Assembly (NCBI GenBank): GCA_024516035.1
Contig: CM044958.1
Coordinates: forward strand, 5,846,574 to 5,910,573
Length of the DNA: 64,000 bases
Source: Bactericera cockerelli
Taxonomy: Eukaryota; Arthropoda; Insecta; Hemiptera; Triozidae
Direction: 5' to 3'
The notes below the pieces were generated by a model. That model was not told where the DNA came from, did not search any database, and was given only the letters and a program-made list of their open reading frames with translations. This document shows, piece after piece, positions 28,348-39,995 of the stretch. The stretch's first letter is position 1, and the number at the start of each line of letters is the position of its first letter. The translations under genes were made by a program, and so were the position numbers.

Positions 28348-30816
28348 TCATACATCCGTCTCAAGCCCAAGGAAAACGGCCACTTCTACTGGGTTTGTCC
28401 ATAGAGAAGTTGGGTCCAAAGTTGTGGGTTTTGATGGGCAGGAAAATATGTGATGGACATCATGACCCGCTTGCTGGCAGAGTGGGCAGATGTCTTTTTC
28501 TATAGGGTCTATCCTAGATTTATAGTTCTGGAGGAGTTTGCACCATGCGGAGCGAAGTTGGGCTAAGGTGGAACGGGCTGATCTTGGTAGATTCTTCTCC
28601 GATGGGTCTATATCTGGCAATACATTAGTTCCAAGAACTCGGTTAGGTTGATATTTTCCAATTGTGTTGTTTACAATGTTACTGTGAATATGCTGTATGA
28701 TTGATTTGTAATTGTCTCTGCTTGTTTCTCCATCTTGTAGGTATTGCTCTTGGAGGATAGGAAGATAGGTGTTGGAGAGTGATTTCCTGATATTTCTAGG
28801 TGGTTGGGCTGCTGTTGTAATGGTGTTGCATGTATGTTCGGGAATCAGGCAGGAGACCAAGTATTGAAGTGACAGGAGTTCATTGTGTGGTTTAACAGGG
28901 AGGATTTGTGTTTCACTGTGTAAGTGGTCTTGATGACTCATTAGGTGACACCCAGTGGCTATTCTTAGTGCTGCGTTTTGGGAGGTTTGCAACTTTTTCC
29001 AGTTGGTTTCACATACTTGAGGGGACCAAATTGGGGCCGCATAGTTCATGACAGATCTTCCTATGGCTTTGTAGGTGGTAACAATAATTTCCTTCTCTTT
29101 CCCCCATGTGCTACCCGCCAGAGCCTTCAGCACATTATTCCTTTTTTGTATTTTGGTGCGAATGATTTTAATATGCTCTGAGAAGGTAAGGAGATTGTCG
29201 AGTGTGACACCAAGTATCTTAGGGTGTTTTATGGTGGTGATAGAGTTTCCTCCAATTTTGATGTCGAGGTTAGTGTTGATTTCTAGGTTCCATGTAGTGA
29301 ATAAGGTGGCCGAGGATTTTTCTGCACTGAGCACGAGCTTTCTTTCTTTGAACCAGGTGTTTAGTGTTTCAAGATAGGGGTTAATTTTATCATACATGGT
29401 TTGGATGTCGTTGTCAGAGCAAATAATTGTACAATCATCAGCATAAGTCACAAGTAACAAGTCTTCTGGTGGCTGAGGTAGCTTAGAGATGTAATGGTTG
29501 AAAAGTACTGGGGATATTATGCTGCCCTGTGGAACTCCTTGTTTTACTTTCCTGTAAGAGGATTTAGTACCTCTAAACTCTACATAAGTTTGTCGCCCCC
29601 TTAAATATATTGCTAGGAGCCTCTTGATATCATTTGGAAGATTAGAGTCCAAAATGTCCTTTAGTAAGGTGCTGTGGCATACTGTGTCAAATGCCCTTGA
29701 TAAATCTAAGGCCACTAGAATTGAGCGTTTATTAGGGCGTTTCTCATTTAATCCTCTTTGAATAAAGTCTGTGACATGGTGCAGTGCCGTAGTTATACTC
29801 CTATTCTTCTTGAAGCCATGCTGATGTTCTGCTGACTCCAAGTGATCATTAAGTATACTCAGTACCAGCTTCTCAAATATCTTCATAACTGGAGATAAGA
29901 GTTATATAGGGCGGTATGATGTTGATGCATCTGCAGGTTTGCCTGGTTTCAAGAGAGGTATTATCTTGCTTACTTTCCAGATATCAGGTATTTTTAGCTC
30001 TTGAATGCCAAGGTTGAAAAGCTCTGTCAAGTAGTTGGCACATTTGGGACCGATGTGTTTTAACATTACAGGTGATAGATTGTCAGGGCCTAGCGCCTTT
30101 GAGTTCTTTGTTGATTTTATAGCTTTGAATAGATCACCTGTTGTAAATCGTGTTCGTACCTCTGTTTTAAGGTTGTGAATGTTCCTCATTGTATTTCTGA
30201 TAGCTTTGTCTTTGTCATCTGGGTGGGGAGTAAACTGTCTGTTAAATTCTGAGGCACATTTTTTGGTATCTGGTATTGGTTTTCCGTTAAAGGAGATTAC
30301 TATCTGTCCACTTTGACCTTGAGGGTTGGACAGTTTTTTAATTGTTTGCCAAAGATTCCTTGTACCTGGTTTAAAGCTGCTTTTACTTAGGTGGTCTCTC
30401 CATTTGTCTTGAATATGTTTATTTACCTGTTGTTGAATTTCTTTGGACATGGTTTGGATACTAGGATTCTGCGGATCTGTTCTTCTCAGTGTGTCTCTCT
30501 CTTCTGAAAGTTTAGCTGCACTAGTAGGGAAATTGGGAAGGATTTCCTGATATTTGCCAGCAGGGATGAAAAGCTTGGCTGCTTTATTCAAGATTATTCT
30601 GAGAGTTTTCTCTCCTGAATGTACAGATTGAGGTTGTTGGATTTTATTAACCTCTGCCTCAATGTATTCTGAGAAACCCACCCAGTCAGCTTTGGCAAAG
30701 TTTGTGTAAGATCTGTGTGCTGAGGGTTCTTTGCTGACTTGAATATATTTGTGTAATGTGATTAGTATAGGCACATGGTCAGAGTTAAAAGCTGGTTTTG
30801 TCATCCAATTAAACAT
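28348..30816 (-). pseudogene. LINE ORF part 2: reverse transcriptase and C-terminal zinc motif
   Basis: It begins in the shifted frame with TKPAFNSDHVPIL (the SDH endonuclease end). A linker follows, then KALGPDNLSPVMLKHI and LKPGKPADASTSYRPI, where TAA at 29902-29904 interrupts. The same frame resumes: FKKNRSITTAL, ALDLSRAFDTV (motif A), KQGVPQGSIISPVLFN (motif B), VTYADDCTII (motif C), LGVTLDNLLTF (thumb) and the C-terminal CPLCQQAGHDVHHIFSC zinc-knuckle-like motif. The final stop is at 28348-28350. One frameshift and one stop are the only breaks seen, so the copy died recently. Confidence 0.9.
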
Positions 30817-31574
30817 GCAAGCAGTGCTGAATTTGCTAGTGAGACATCTGGAGAGCTAGTGCATGAGGCAGTTATTCTGGTTGGAGAGTTCTCGTTTAGT
30901 ATTCCAAAGTCCGATGTATCTATTTGGTCTATTAAGTCAATTCCACGCATATCATTCCCTTTTGCTGAGTACCAGGTCTTATGATGAGCGTTCAAATCAC
31001 CTAGTATGTAGGTGTCTTTTAATTGTAACAGATGTTTAATGTTTGGTACGTAGCCTGAAGGACATGAACTAGTAGGAGGTATATACACATTGACTAGATT
31101 TACTGAGTTGATGCCCAATATTATTGTGATGGCTAATTGTTCTAAAGTATCATCTATAGGTGAAGGACTAGGGAGATTACATGTATGATATTGCACACTA
31201 TTATGAATAATGAAAGCCAGACCTCCTCCCTTGTTACGGTTTCGATCTTTCCTGACTATGGTGTACTTTGGTATAGATAGATGTGTATTCGTTTTGAGCA
31301 TAGATTCCTGTATAGCAGCTATTTGAATATTGTTATTTTGCATAAAGTGAACTATTTCATGGATTTTACTCCTTAAACCACAACAGTTAAATTGCATTAT
31401 GACTAGAGGTTGATCTTTTCTTGTGTTGGGACCAGGATTAGGTTCAATGCCAGCTCTCATAAGTAGAATGTGGAGCAGTCCCGCTGGGTAGAGCCGCTCC
31501 ATTGACGAAAAAGTGGATGTTGTGATGCTGTGATGATGTTGTAACGGGGTTGACAATCCTTGGTCGGAATCCAT
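30801..31574 (-). pseudogene. LINE ORF part 1: 2A-like peptide and AP-type endonuclease
   Basis: ATG at 31574 opens the frame; anything upstream is SINE sequence. Residues 42-49 are GIEPNPGP, a 2A-like ribosome-skipping motif lacking the usual initial Asp. The endonuclease follows: MQFNCCGLRSK (N56), AIQES (E84), GGGLAFIIH, VYIPPTS and LGDLNAHHKTW. DVSLAN lies close to the end, and the frame is lost near 30810 by a one-base shift. The second half (NSDH region) continues in the next reading frame from 30816. The endonuclease nicks target DNA for target-primed reverse transcription. As it stands the polyprotein cannot be made in one piece. Confidence 0.9.
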
Positions 31575-31692
31575 GGTGTTGTCCTTGGAGTCCGAGTAGA
31601 TCCGGTGCGAAGAACCGATTGCCGTGGGATCCCACTCTTTAGTAGAAAGTAACCACCAGGCGAGGTGAATTCTCAAAGAATTTTCTAGCACC

Positions 31693-31910
31693 CAACATCC
31701 TACCTGTTAAACTTATGGTACACTCAACGGACATTGGACCTGTGGCTTTGTGAATAAAATTTAATTTTCTGTTTGAGGAATTGTGAAGACAGTTCATGAG
31801 GTGGTAGTTTAAGGAATGTCGGGATTGTTAAAACGTCTTATCATATCCTACCTGTAATACATACTATGGTAAGGACCTGTGGTGTTGTGAATAAAGTTTA
31901 AGAAGTCTGA
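31693..31910. repeat. Continuation of the tandem array at 28190
   Basis: Holds one full unit and the start of another (see 28190-28290). Confidence 0.6.
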
Positions 31911-32494
31911 ATAAGTTATGGATGTTCCCATAGTGCTAATATCTGCTTTTCTATTTAATGAGCAGTCTTGAATAGTGTTGAGATATATTAATATGTATAG
32001 GTACCTGTGAGAAATAACTGCGTCAATGTTTTAGAAGTTAGAACTTTTTAGCACCCCTATGCTTGAACTTACTCTTTTAAGCTAATAAATTATGGTTTTC
32101 CATTATTATTGGTCTATCATTACTCGTTCTGGGTGTGAATTTGTGGGTAAATGGATAAACTTTATTTTTATTTTTCCAACTTGTAATATATATTTTTTGC
32201 ATTAAAACTTGTAAAAATGTTCATATGTATAATCAATTAAGAGGTGGTATATTTGGTAGCGTAATGGTACTCCGTCTCGAGTCGCTAAATTAACAATACA
32301 TGGCACATTTCCTGTCAACCAAGGGCTCGATGAGGCTTTTGTACTGTGATTTAAAAATAAATAATTATATGTATTTCTAGAGACAATCCATCGGAAGAGG
32401 AATGGTTCATGAACACAAGAAAATTAAAGGATGAACATATAAAGAATATTTTTATGAATTTCCTGATGTTGACTGACAGCTCAGCTCAAATTGT
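31911..32494. other. AT-rich stretch, nothing recognised
   Basis: No gene or repeat partner noticed. Confidence 0.3.
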
Positions 32495-32680
32495 TCTCCG
32501 TGGTTCAGAGCGTTGGTTACTGACCCGGAGATTGCTGGTCCGAATCCCGGCCGGAGCGGAAAATTCTGACCGACATTTTTCGTTTCCGGAATGGCATGTA
32601 TGTAAAGGTAAAGTGCCCTGATGTAATGCGAAAGCGGTTCCGGGGCACAATTACCTTTACAAAAAAGAAGCAAATTCACG
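32495..32680 (+). mobile_element. SINE family S8 (tRNA-like head, hairpin tail)
   Basis: CCGTGGTTCAGAGCGTTGG (A box) and TGGTCCGAATCCCGGCC (B box) form a tRNA-like head. The tail holds GTAAAGGTAA at 32602-32611, paired with TTACCTTTAC at 32651-32660, with GTGCCC and GGGCAC adding an inner stem. It is the only copy in the window, so family status is inferred. Confidence 0.6.
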
Positions 32681-33160
32681 TACCTGAGTATCTTGACCTC
32701 ATCCAATTTTCTATATTTCTCCATCATAACAACGATCCCCAAAAGAAACCCTCTGGGTCCTCACAATTCTACAATAGAGAAAAACGACCAATCAATTCGC
32801 TACTGGTGCCAATTTTCCAACACTTCGCCTCTGTCTGTCCTGTATCCTATATGGTCTGAAACCATTAGCATGGTAATTCTCTGCTTGAGCGTCAAGCTTA
32901 CAATTACATCATCAAGCCCCACAATCGGCAACCTATGTATATTAACAGAAATAACAGATAATAACCCCAGTATTGAATATGGCACTGTTCATATTATTTT
33001 CCTACAGAACCCATGTATTGTATATGTTTCTACATACATATTGGAGTGTCCGATGATAACCTATGTATTGTACCTGAAATTGTACATATTGTCCGTATAT
33101 GGATTATCAGTACATATCAGTGAAAAGCAATCGTGTTGAAAAATATCGTGGTCTTAATTT
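32681..33160. other. Stretch without recognised elements
   Basis: Several short frames but no family resemblance; GTATTGTA words near 33013-33075. Confidence 0.3.
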
Positions 33161-33163
33161 GCC

Positions 33164-33744
33164 AGGTTCAAGGACGGACAAAAGTTAGTGAGAAGAGTTG
33201 AATACACTCGAACGATCATTATGGAATACTATTGCAAGATAGCTGAAATTCAGCAACATAGAGCAAGATGGAGACTTGGTTATTGAGATCACACGGTTCG
33301 AACTTTCAAAATACCGGCTATTCCCACCCAACTCAGGCTAGGTGAGGTTATCAAATTTATAAGTGTCCTAAGAATGGAAGGTACGAGTATCATTAATGGT
33401 TCGAATAACTGCGATGGTCATGAAATGATTTTTTTTTTTCTTCTAATCTTGTCATTTTGTCACCACAAAAGTTATTAACCTATTTCTGATGGTTTACCCT
33501 CCTCAAGTTTCGAGATACCCTCTCGTATTGCACATGAAGATAAACTTCAGTTTTTTTTATATGGTTAAGAAGATCAATATAAGGAAGGTAAAATCAGAAA
33601 TCAAGATAGTCTCATCGGTCACTTTTTGTCAGAAATCAAACCAAGGACTCGCAAGCAATAAGGATTGCTCTTGAAAATTTGCAGGTTCAAGGACGGACAA
33701 ATATATTATGAAGAGTTGAATATACTCGTATGGTTATTGAGAAC
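33164..33744 (+). repeat. Two 65-70 bp direct repeats, 514 bp apart
   Basis: GCCAGGTTCAAGGACGGACA at 33161 and GCAGGTTCAAGGACGGACAA at 33681 both continue through GAAGAGTTGAATA-ACTCG and a GGTTATT/ATCATTA stretch. Confidence 0.7.
33310..33390 (+). mobile_element. Old S1/S2 core fragment
   Basis: CACCCAACTCAGGCTAGGTG and AGGTTAT, then AGAATGGAAGGT, follow the order of the shared SINE core with decay. Confidence 0.5.
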
Positions 33745-33749
33745 TGTAG

Positions 33750-34759
33750 TATGAATGTTATGATTGATGAAAGGACTGAAAATTCAGCTGATCCTAACAA
33801 AACGGTCACATGAACTTATGAAGGGCTTCACATATCAGCTGAGCTGAACAATTGAACGGTCCATTATTGATCGATCTCATTTTTGCGAGAAGTGCGAAAG
33901 GTTTGATTTTGAATGGCAATTTGAATATAAATTTTGTGTTTATTGATTTGAAAAGATTGCATCATAGGTTGCATATAATTTTCAGTTTTGATAACAACAG
34001 ATGATGGTTTTTGAATCAGCTGATCCATGAATTGACGGGGGTCAATGAATTTTAGGGTTTTTGGGGAGAGAGTTCAATATTCTCTAATATGCCTTGGAAA
34101 TTTCACCTAAATGGTCGAAGGCTGTAGCAGGTACTAAGGTGTATAGGTTCATGCCCTGAGAAGGTGTATTCTTTTTCCTTCTTCTATTTTATTATTTATT
34201 TTGTTTGATATCATATAGATTGATTTTAAATTTGTCTTAGATCGTGGGATTCTTTGGCTGGGTATTATTCTTTTCAGGAGTTTTATAGACACTTAGTAAC
34301 AGCTGATGGCTTGAGTAACATTACGCCAGGTACCAGTGAGTGTTTAAATCCTGTACGTAGGTTTTAATCCTGAGAAGTTATTTCCATTTTACTGCCTAGT
34401 ATTATTTTTGCCATTATTCCTTCCAGAATCTTCAGGTGATTTTTTGTCCCTGGGTTTCGAGAAGAAACAGCTGATTTTATGTATTACTTTGTATGTCTTG
34501 TGTGCATTAATTTCCTACAATAGGTATTATCGTGAGAATTTTATTCACCATTCTATTTCGATGAAAAACACCAGTGAAAGTTTACAAGTTCAAATTTGAT
34601 TTTTTAAGATTATTTCGATTACACTTGTCTTTTTCTCGCAACATCATGATGAGCTATATTTATTATTTTAAGCATCTTATATTGAGATCTGCGAAATGGA
34701 CAACATTGAATCAAAAACCTAACCGTTCAATTTTTAAACATACTTTAGAAATCCTTCAG
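33750..34759. other. Stretch without recognised elements
   Basis: AT-rich; short frames only. Confidence 0.3.
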
Positions 34760-35480
34760 CTTTTACTTCCGAGAAATTTCTAATATTAGAAATCGAAAGT
34801 ATTGTGTTCGTTTTTGTAAAAAAAAATATTTTTTTGCTTTGATTTCAATTTTTTTCATATTTCTGGACGTTTCATAACCTCCTGAGAAAATTTGGTTTTG
34901 TGTCCGTCTGTCGGTCGTCGGTCTGTCGGTCTGTCTGTTAAACGATTCCCTTGTAACGCGCGTATCTCGGAAACTAATCAACGATTTTAATGAATTTTGC
35001 ATACATCTAGAAGACATTCTGTAGATGGTCCCATTTTAAATTCATCGAATTCGTACTAGCGGTTCTGGTGAAAGAGACATGCGCCTGACACTAACTTTTT
35101 ACTTAAACGCTTATATCTCGTGAACGGTACACCCGATTTCGATGAAATTTTGTAAGAATATGCATATTATTGTTTTACATAGGTTATTTATATTTTTTTT
35201 TAAATTAATTATAATTTGACTCTGATATTTACGAAAATCCGAAATTTTGGACAAAAAGTAAAAAAATAAAGACTACGACTTGCCGATACAGAATTTTTTG
35301 TGGAATTAAGAATGTAGAAAAAACGATATTCTACCATATAAAACAAATTTGAAGAAAATCGGTTGAGCCGTTTTGGAGATACAAGTAATTTTCTATAAAA
35401 TTTCAAAATTGGCACGTGTTTACAATGTGAAGCAATCACGAGGAAGTATAGTGTCCATAATTGGCAGTGTTTTTTTTTTT
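34760..35480 (+). repeat. Interspersed repeat related to 38560-39735 and 10435
   Basis: GAAATTTCTAATATTAGAAA, TTTCTGGACGTTTCATAACC, a (TCTG/TCGG)n patch at 34908-34940, ATATCTCGTGAACGGTACA and AATCGGTTGAGCCGTTTTGG occur in order. Related words appear in the other copies. It is noncoding; the class is unknown. Confidence 0.6.
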
Positions 35481-36705
35481 TTTTTTTTTTTAATAATTTG
35501 ATGTAGGTTGGTAAAGAGATATTTTGGATTATTTTTCTTTTAAGTATTTGAAACTAGAACCTTGCCAGGAAATTCCTTATCTCTGTTACAAACCTGTAAT
35601 TTTACACTTACGAGTTTGTATCGCCAATTCCTTCAATTACTCTAAAATCAATATCTAACAATTATAATCCGTGCTAATAGCTTTCTGGTTACACAAGTCT
35701 ATGAGACCTAATTCGATTGGTTCCACGAGATCAGCAATTAATTGAATCAACATTGTTAAAGGTTAGACCTTGGAAAATTTTCGTTCAAATTCACAGATAA
35801 ATCAGTCACAGAAATTATTTTTGCAAGAACATTCCATTTTATCTCGTATTTTATTTAGATATAATCCTTGTATTTTTCTTCTTCTTTTTTTTTACAGGTG
35901 TGTGATCTGCTCGCAAAGATCAATCTTATCTTTTGTGTCTGAGTCACAGTCACGTTTTTGCAAAAGTTCTCATCGTCCAAATATCATTGAGTCTAACCTT
36001 ACTCAAATCAGATACTATCTCGATATATTCAGGCAAAATGAATGGCCCGTCAGATAAACACCAAGGAAATACCAAAATTTCTTCACATCAGACGGACAAT
36101 TTTTTTTTCTTCATATAATCATAAATAATTAGTGTTGCTCAATAAATGCATGGTATTCTCGACTCATTAGTTCAAAAGTTAATCGTTCACACAACATGGT
36201 GATCACTGAAATTTTTGGAGTCAATGATTTCCCACGAATCTTTTATCTTGAGGAGGATCGATTTGCTTTGTCTTGATTAGTCATAAGGCTTATACCCAAT
36301 GTCCAAGAATTCATGACAAAGTGATTGCGATTGTGACGTATTGGGTTTGTGTTGATCACTCAGTAACCAAGAATTCCTTGTTAAGCTGACGTGGTTAAAC
36401 CTCAAACTATTTGAGGGGTTATATTACTACGATATTCTTATTTCTTATATTGCCAAAATTATGACTGTCCATGTATGTAGTTCAAGTAAGAGATGGGTGC
36501 GTGTTTTTCTTTTCTTTTGAAGATATATTGGCTGTCAATCTAACGCACAGTTTGAGAGTTTATGGGTGCACCCGAATTAAGGCCCGAGGAATGGCCCTAT
36601 ATTAAACCCCTACTCTTTACTATGAGGCATTGCCGTACAAAGTTTCGGGTCTGAGTTCTGCGCCACCGATAGTCCCACAATATTTTTTATGGCCAAGATT
36701 ATTAT
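35481..36705. other. Stretch without recognised elements
   Basis: No gene identified. TTGCCGTACAAAGTTTCGGG near 36629 lies in a somewhat GC-richer patch (36550-36690) without a clear frame. Confidence 0.3.
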
Positions 36706-36710
36706 GTGAC

Positions 36711-36853
36711 TATTTATCATATTTGTGCTATTCACTTTCGTGATATCACAACTACTCAAACTCGATTGACTAAGTCTACGCTGAACTTGGGATTTGAACC
36801 ACCGACCTCCAGGTTACAAGTCCGCCGGCTTATCATCAAGCTACCGAGGTCGT
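36711..36853 (-). mobile_element. SINE family S4 copy
   Basis: The minus strand gives GACCTCGGTAGCTTGATGAT, GGAGGTCGGTGGTTCAAATC and the S4 tail to GTGAATAGCACAAATATG. Confidence 0.9.
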
Positions 36854-37072
36854 TCAAATGCTTAAAAGAAGAAAAAAAATTCCAAAATATCTTTCTACCG
36901 ACCTACATCAAAAGTTGTGATAAAAAAGCTAATGGAAGCTGGCAGCATCTATTTCCTATAAACTGTGTAAAAGTGAATAGTTAGAACAGAGGTTTTTGTT
37001 CAATAATATTATTTTTGAGACCTCGGTATAAATCTTCAAAAAATAAGTATTGCTCATCAAGATGTCAATTAA

Positions 37073-37110
37073 CAAGTCCGCTGGACTTATCTATCAAGCT
37101 ACTGAGGTCG
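37073..37110 (-). mobile_element. SINE family S4, head fragment
   Basis: GACCTCAGTAGCTTGATAGA on the minus strand, broken off after the anticodon-side sequence. Confidence 0.75.
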
Positions 37111-37611
37111 GTTTATTATGTGACTGCATTCTATTTAGCTTCGAGTTCTAGTCCAACATTGTTTAATTTGGTAGACTGATTTCTCTGAATTAGAGTCGTA
37201 ATGGTCAACCACCTTGCCTATTGTCTTGAATTACTCTCTAATGCAACACCCTCAGTTTTTGGTTCCCACGGCGCGACAGCATGAAAAGATTAAAAAGGTT
37301 CTCAAACAGAACACTTCCAACTCTTCCGAGAATGTTGGCGGAATAGTTCGCGTTTTCGTCAGGTAGAAATCTTTTGCAGGTATTTGCCATGGTGGAACTA
37401 GAGATTTGCAATGTGACCAGGTATTTCAATGCCATCATGAGATCAGGTAAACAATGGATATTGAAATGAAAGAAATGGATTTTAATGCACTCCTGACACA
37501 TTGCCTACCATACCTTAATATTTGGTGATGGAGAGCTAATTATTTGTGAAGGTAAACTTAAGTTGATGAGCACTCAAAATGAGGTTTTCAGTATAAAAGT
37601 TTTAAAAGTTA
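37111..37611. other. Stretch with one unassigned minus-strand frame
   Basis: A frame of 87 codons at 37501-37238 (minus) includes MANTCKRFLPDENANYSA. It has no recognisable domain, splice site or repeat support, so I do not call it a gene. Confidence 0.2.
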
Positions 37612-37755
37612 TCATAATAAATTTGTGTTAATCACTTTCGTGATATCACAACTACTCAAACTCGCTCTACTAAATCTACGCTGAAACTGGGACTCGAACC
37701 ACCGACCTCCAGGTTACAAGTCCACCGCCTTATCAATCAAGCTACTGAGGTCGAT
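37612..37755 (-). mobile_element. SINE family S4, complete
   Basis: The minus strand has GACCTCAGTAGCTTGATTGA, GGTGGTTCGAGTCCCAG and AGCGAGTTTGAGTAGTTG through TTAACACAAAT. Confidence 0.9.
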
Positions 37756-37867
37756 AGATGTTCAGTGTAGTTTTTGATGTTTCCCATTTTCTCATGGTTT
37801 AAAAACCCTCCATAAACAGCTCACAAACGTCGACATTTCTTGATTTCTATCAGTCCAATTTAACCCT

Positions 37868-38012
37868 TGAATTTTTTTTTTTTTGGTTTTTAACGTCGCT
37901 TTCAACTGCATGGTCATATCACGACGGGGGTGTTACCCTCCATTCGCAGGAAACTCACAAACCTGCTACCCACATTAACCTCACCCAGCCTGGGTTGGGC
38001 CGGAATGCAACC
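37868..38012 (-). mobile_element. SINE family S1, tail copy
   Basis: AACGTCGCTTTCAACTGCAT, CACGACGGGGGTGTTACC and CCTCACCCAGCCTGGGTTGG on plus are the reversed shared tail/core. The head is missing beyond 38012. Confidence 0.85.
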
Positions 38013-38151
38013 ATTGAAAATTAGATTCGATTTACAGATCATGAACCAACGAATGAAGTACGCTGTATTGATTATTCATACGAGACCTAACGGACCTGTT
38101 TGTCATGTAGTTATTGATTTCTACTCAAAGATCTATTGTAGATATTACATG

Positions 38152-38225
38152 CATTGGTGTTGGTAGTGGTCAAGGCGCTAGTCTGGTGATGCAGGACCCC
38201 AGGTGGACTGAGGATCCCACCCAAT
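38152..38225 (+). mobile_element. SINE family S3, head fragment
   Basis: CATTGGTGTTGGTAGTGG, TCAAGGCGCTAGTCTGGTGA and GGATCCCACCCAATTACC follow the S3 head with deletions. Confidence 0.65.
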
Positions 38226-38235
38226 TACCATTGAA

Positions 38236-38540
38236 GTCACCGTGGCAGAGTGAGTTAGCGCGCTCGGCATTGCACGCACGGTGACCTGGGTTCGATTCCC
38301 AGCGGGACAGGATTTTTTCTGCTCTGTTCTTGGGTGTTCGGGGTCCACTCATACCTCGTGAGGAAAAATGAGTAGTTACTTGTATGAGTAACGACCAGTG
38401 GCGGCATTACCAGAGTAAAAAGAAATTAATGTAATAGAATAATTTGAAAAGTACAGGAGGCTCTTAGTAACGCTGCGCTACCCACAAAAATTGTGAAGAG
38501 GCCTTGTGCTTCAGCACAAATTAATAAAACCATACATACA
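38236..38540 (+). mobile_element. SINE family S6, long copy
   Basis: The tRNA-like head TCACCGTGGCAGAGTGAG, TTAGCGCGCTCGGCATTG and CTGGGTTCGATTCCCAG (B box in a paired T-arm) is followed by a body with GGTGTTCGGGGTCCACTC, CACAAAAATTGTGAAGAGG and AGCACAAATTAATAAAACC. The second copy is at 43447-43694. Confidence 0.85.
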
Positions 38541-38559
38541 TTTTTTTACCATTCCTTAT

Positions 38560-39086
38560 CTTATACTTACGAAAGTATTGTATGCGTCAAACATTTGACC
38601 TACCCAGTTTTTCACATTTCTGGACGATTCATAGCCTTATGATACCAATAAAGTTGTTTTCGTAAATTGGTCCGTGTGTCTGTGTGACCGTGAACAAGTA
38701 AACTCGTGAACGGTAAGAGCTTGAGACTTGAAATTTAGTACGACAGTTGATTTTTGTACCACACAAACCAAGGAACTTCAGTTTGAAATTAGCACCACTC
38801 TGCTTTCCTTTGGATTAGTTAAAGATACAAAAAAATAGAAGATTTTTTTCTTAGAATAAAAAAATAATAGAGTCATACCCTGCTTTTTTTAAATCGAACT
38901 TTTTGGAACTTGGCCCCAATTTAGCGGTACTTTAGGGGACGTCCTGTTTAGACTAACTTTTTATTATTCATGGGGGTTTTGACATATAAAATCCAATGAT
39001 TTTGAGGCGCTGCAGCTGATTACGAGTTTGACATTAATTTTTAGCTAAATGTTACCCTTGAGTCACCAGGAATACTCCGACATTTT
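38560..39086 (+). repeat. Interspersed repeat copy with decayed hairpin start
   Basis: CTTATCTTATACTTACGAAAG is the decayed hairpin seen intact at 39087. TTTCACATTTCTGGACGATT, GTCCGTGTGTCTGTGTGACC and TCACCAGGAATACTCC follow. It is directly followed by a second copy. Confidence 0.7.
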
Positions 39087-39735
39087 TACTTTCCTTATCC
39101 TATAATAAGGAAAGTATTGTATTCGTCGAAAATTTGACCTACCCAGCTTTTCACATTTCTGGACGAATCGTAGCCTCAGGATACCAAAAAAGTGGTTTTC
39201 AGCCATTGGTCCGTGCGCCTGTCTGTGTGTGTGTCTGTGTGTCTGTGTGTCTGTGAACAGGATATCTCAAGAACGGTAAGAGCTAGAGATTTGAAATTTG
39301 GTATGGTAATTAATTTTATACACCAGACGAACCATGAAACTTTTGGTTGAAATCGGCCGCATTCTGCGGCCGCAGGGCCGCAAATATTGGCCGCAAGCAC
39401 CGCTTCTTTGAATTGGTTAAAGATACAAAAAAAGTTAGAGAACAACATTTTCTCAGATTAAAAAAATAATAGGGGTTCACTCTGATCATTTTTTTGATAT
39501 CTTTAACTTTTTGGAAACCGGCCCCAATTAACCGGTATTGTAGGGGGACCCGATTGGACTAACTTTTTTATTATTCATCCTAGATGGGGGTTGTGACATA
39601 TCAAATTAAATGATTTTGAAGTGCTGATCACGAAATTGGCATTGATTTTTAGTTATCTGTTACCGTTCAGTCACCAGTGGCGGAATTCGACTCCTATTTG
39701 GGAGATAAGGAAAGTCGTGTGATGTTTACACCAGA
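39087..39735 (+). repeat. Interspersed repeat with 12-bp hairpin start and matching end
   Basis: TACTTTCCTTAT (39087-39098) pairs with ATAAGGAAAGTA (39105-39116). The 3' end carries GATAAGGAAAGTCGTGTGAT, so the same word is inverted at the two ends. Related pieces lie at 26330-26530 and 60898-60945. NotI-like GCGGCCGC lies near 39367. It is noncoding; it could be a non-autonomous DNA element. Confidence 0.7.
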
Positions 39736-39995
39736 TTTTTTTTTTTAAGTGGGGTTTAACGTCGCTTTCAACTGCCATGGTCATATCACGACGGGGGTTT
39801 TACCCTCCATTCGCAGGAATTTCACAAACCTGCTACTCACATTGACCTCACCCAGCCTGAGTGGGGCCGGGAAAAGCCAGCGTCACGAGAATTAGAATTT
39901 GAATGGTCACCCATCCAAGTCTTAACCTCGCTGGATGTCGCTTAACTTCGGTGTTCTGAAGGGAACCGGTGTATTCAACATGCCATCGACGCTGG
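39736..39995 (-). mobile_element. 5S-headed SINE family S1, complete
   Basis: The minus strand has the head CCAGCGTCGATGGCATG from 39995, ACTTGGATGGGTGACC, GAGAATTAGAATTTGAAT (reversed), the core, and a T11 (A-tail) start at 39736. About 50 bases flanking it on both sides are similar (GACTCCTATTTGGGAG and GACTCCTACTTCTTTTCG), a diverged duplication. Confidence 0.92.

Larger units (their letters stand above)
28310..31632 (-). mobile_element. Full-length one-ORF LINE (Jockey/CR1 group?) with 11-bp TSD
   Basis: CACTCTTTAGT at 28299-28309 and 31633-31643 are identical. The element is on the minus strand: a 58-bp 5' UTR, one EN-RT ORF with a 2A-like motif near its start, a 3' UTR of under 40 bp and a tail of GTTAACAACAACAACAAC. 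There is no separate gag-like ORF1. Clade placement is uncertain. Confidence 0.9.
28291..31692 (-). mobile_element. SINE S3 tail fragment split by a LINE
   Basis: AATAATAACACTCTTTAG at 28291-28308 and TAGAAAGTAACCACCAGGCG at 31643 onward (to about 31692) are the two halves of one reversed S3 tail. The 3.3-kb LINE sits between them. Confidence 0.85.

Noticed and set aside
37238..37501. 87-codon minus-strand frame
   Set aside because: Isolated, no domain, ordinary AT-rich codon use; not supportable as a gene.
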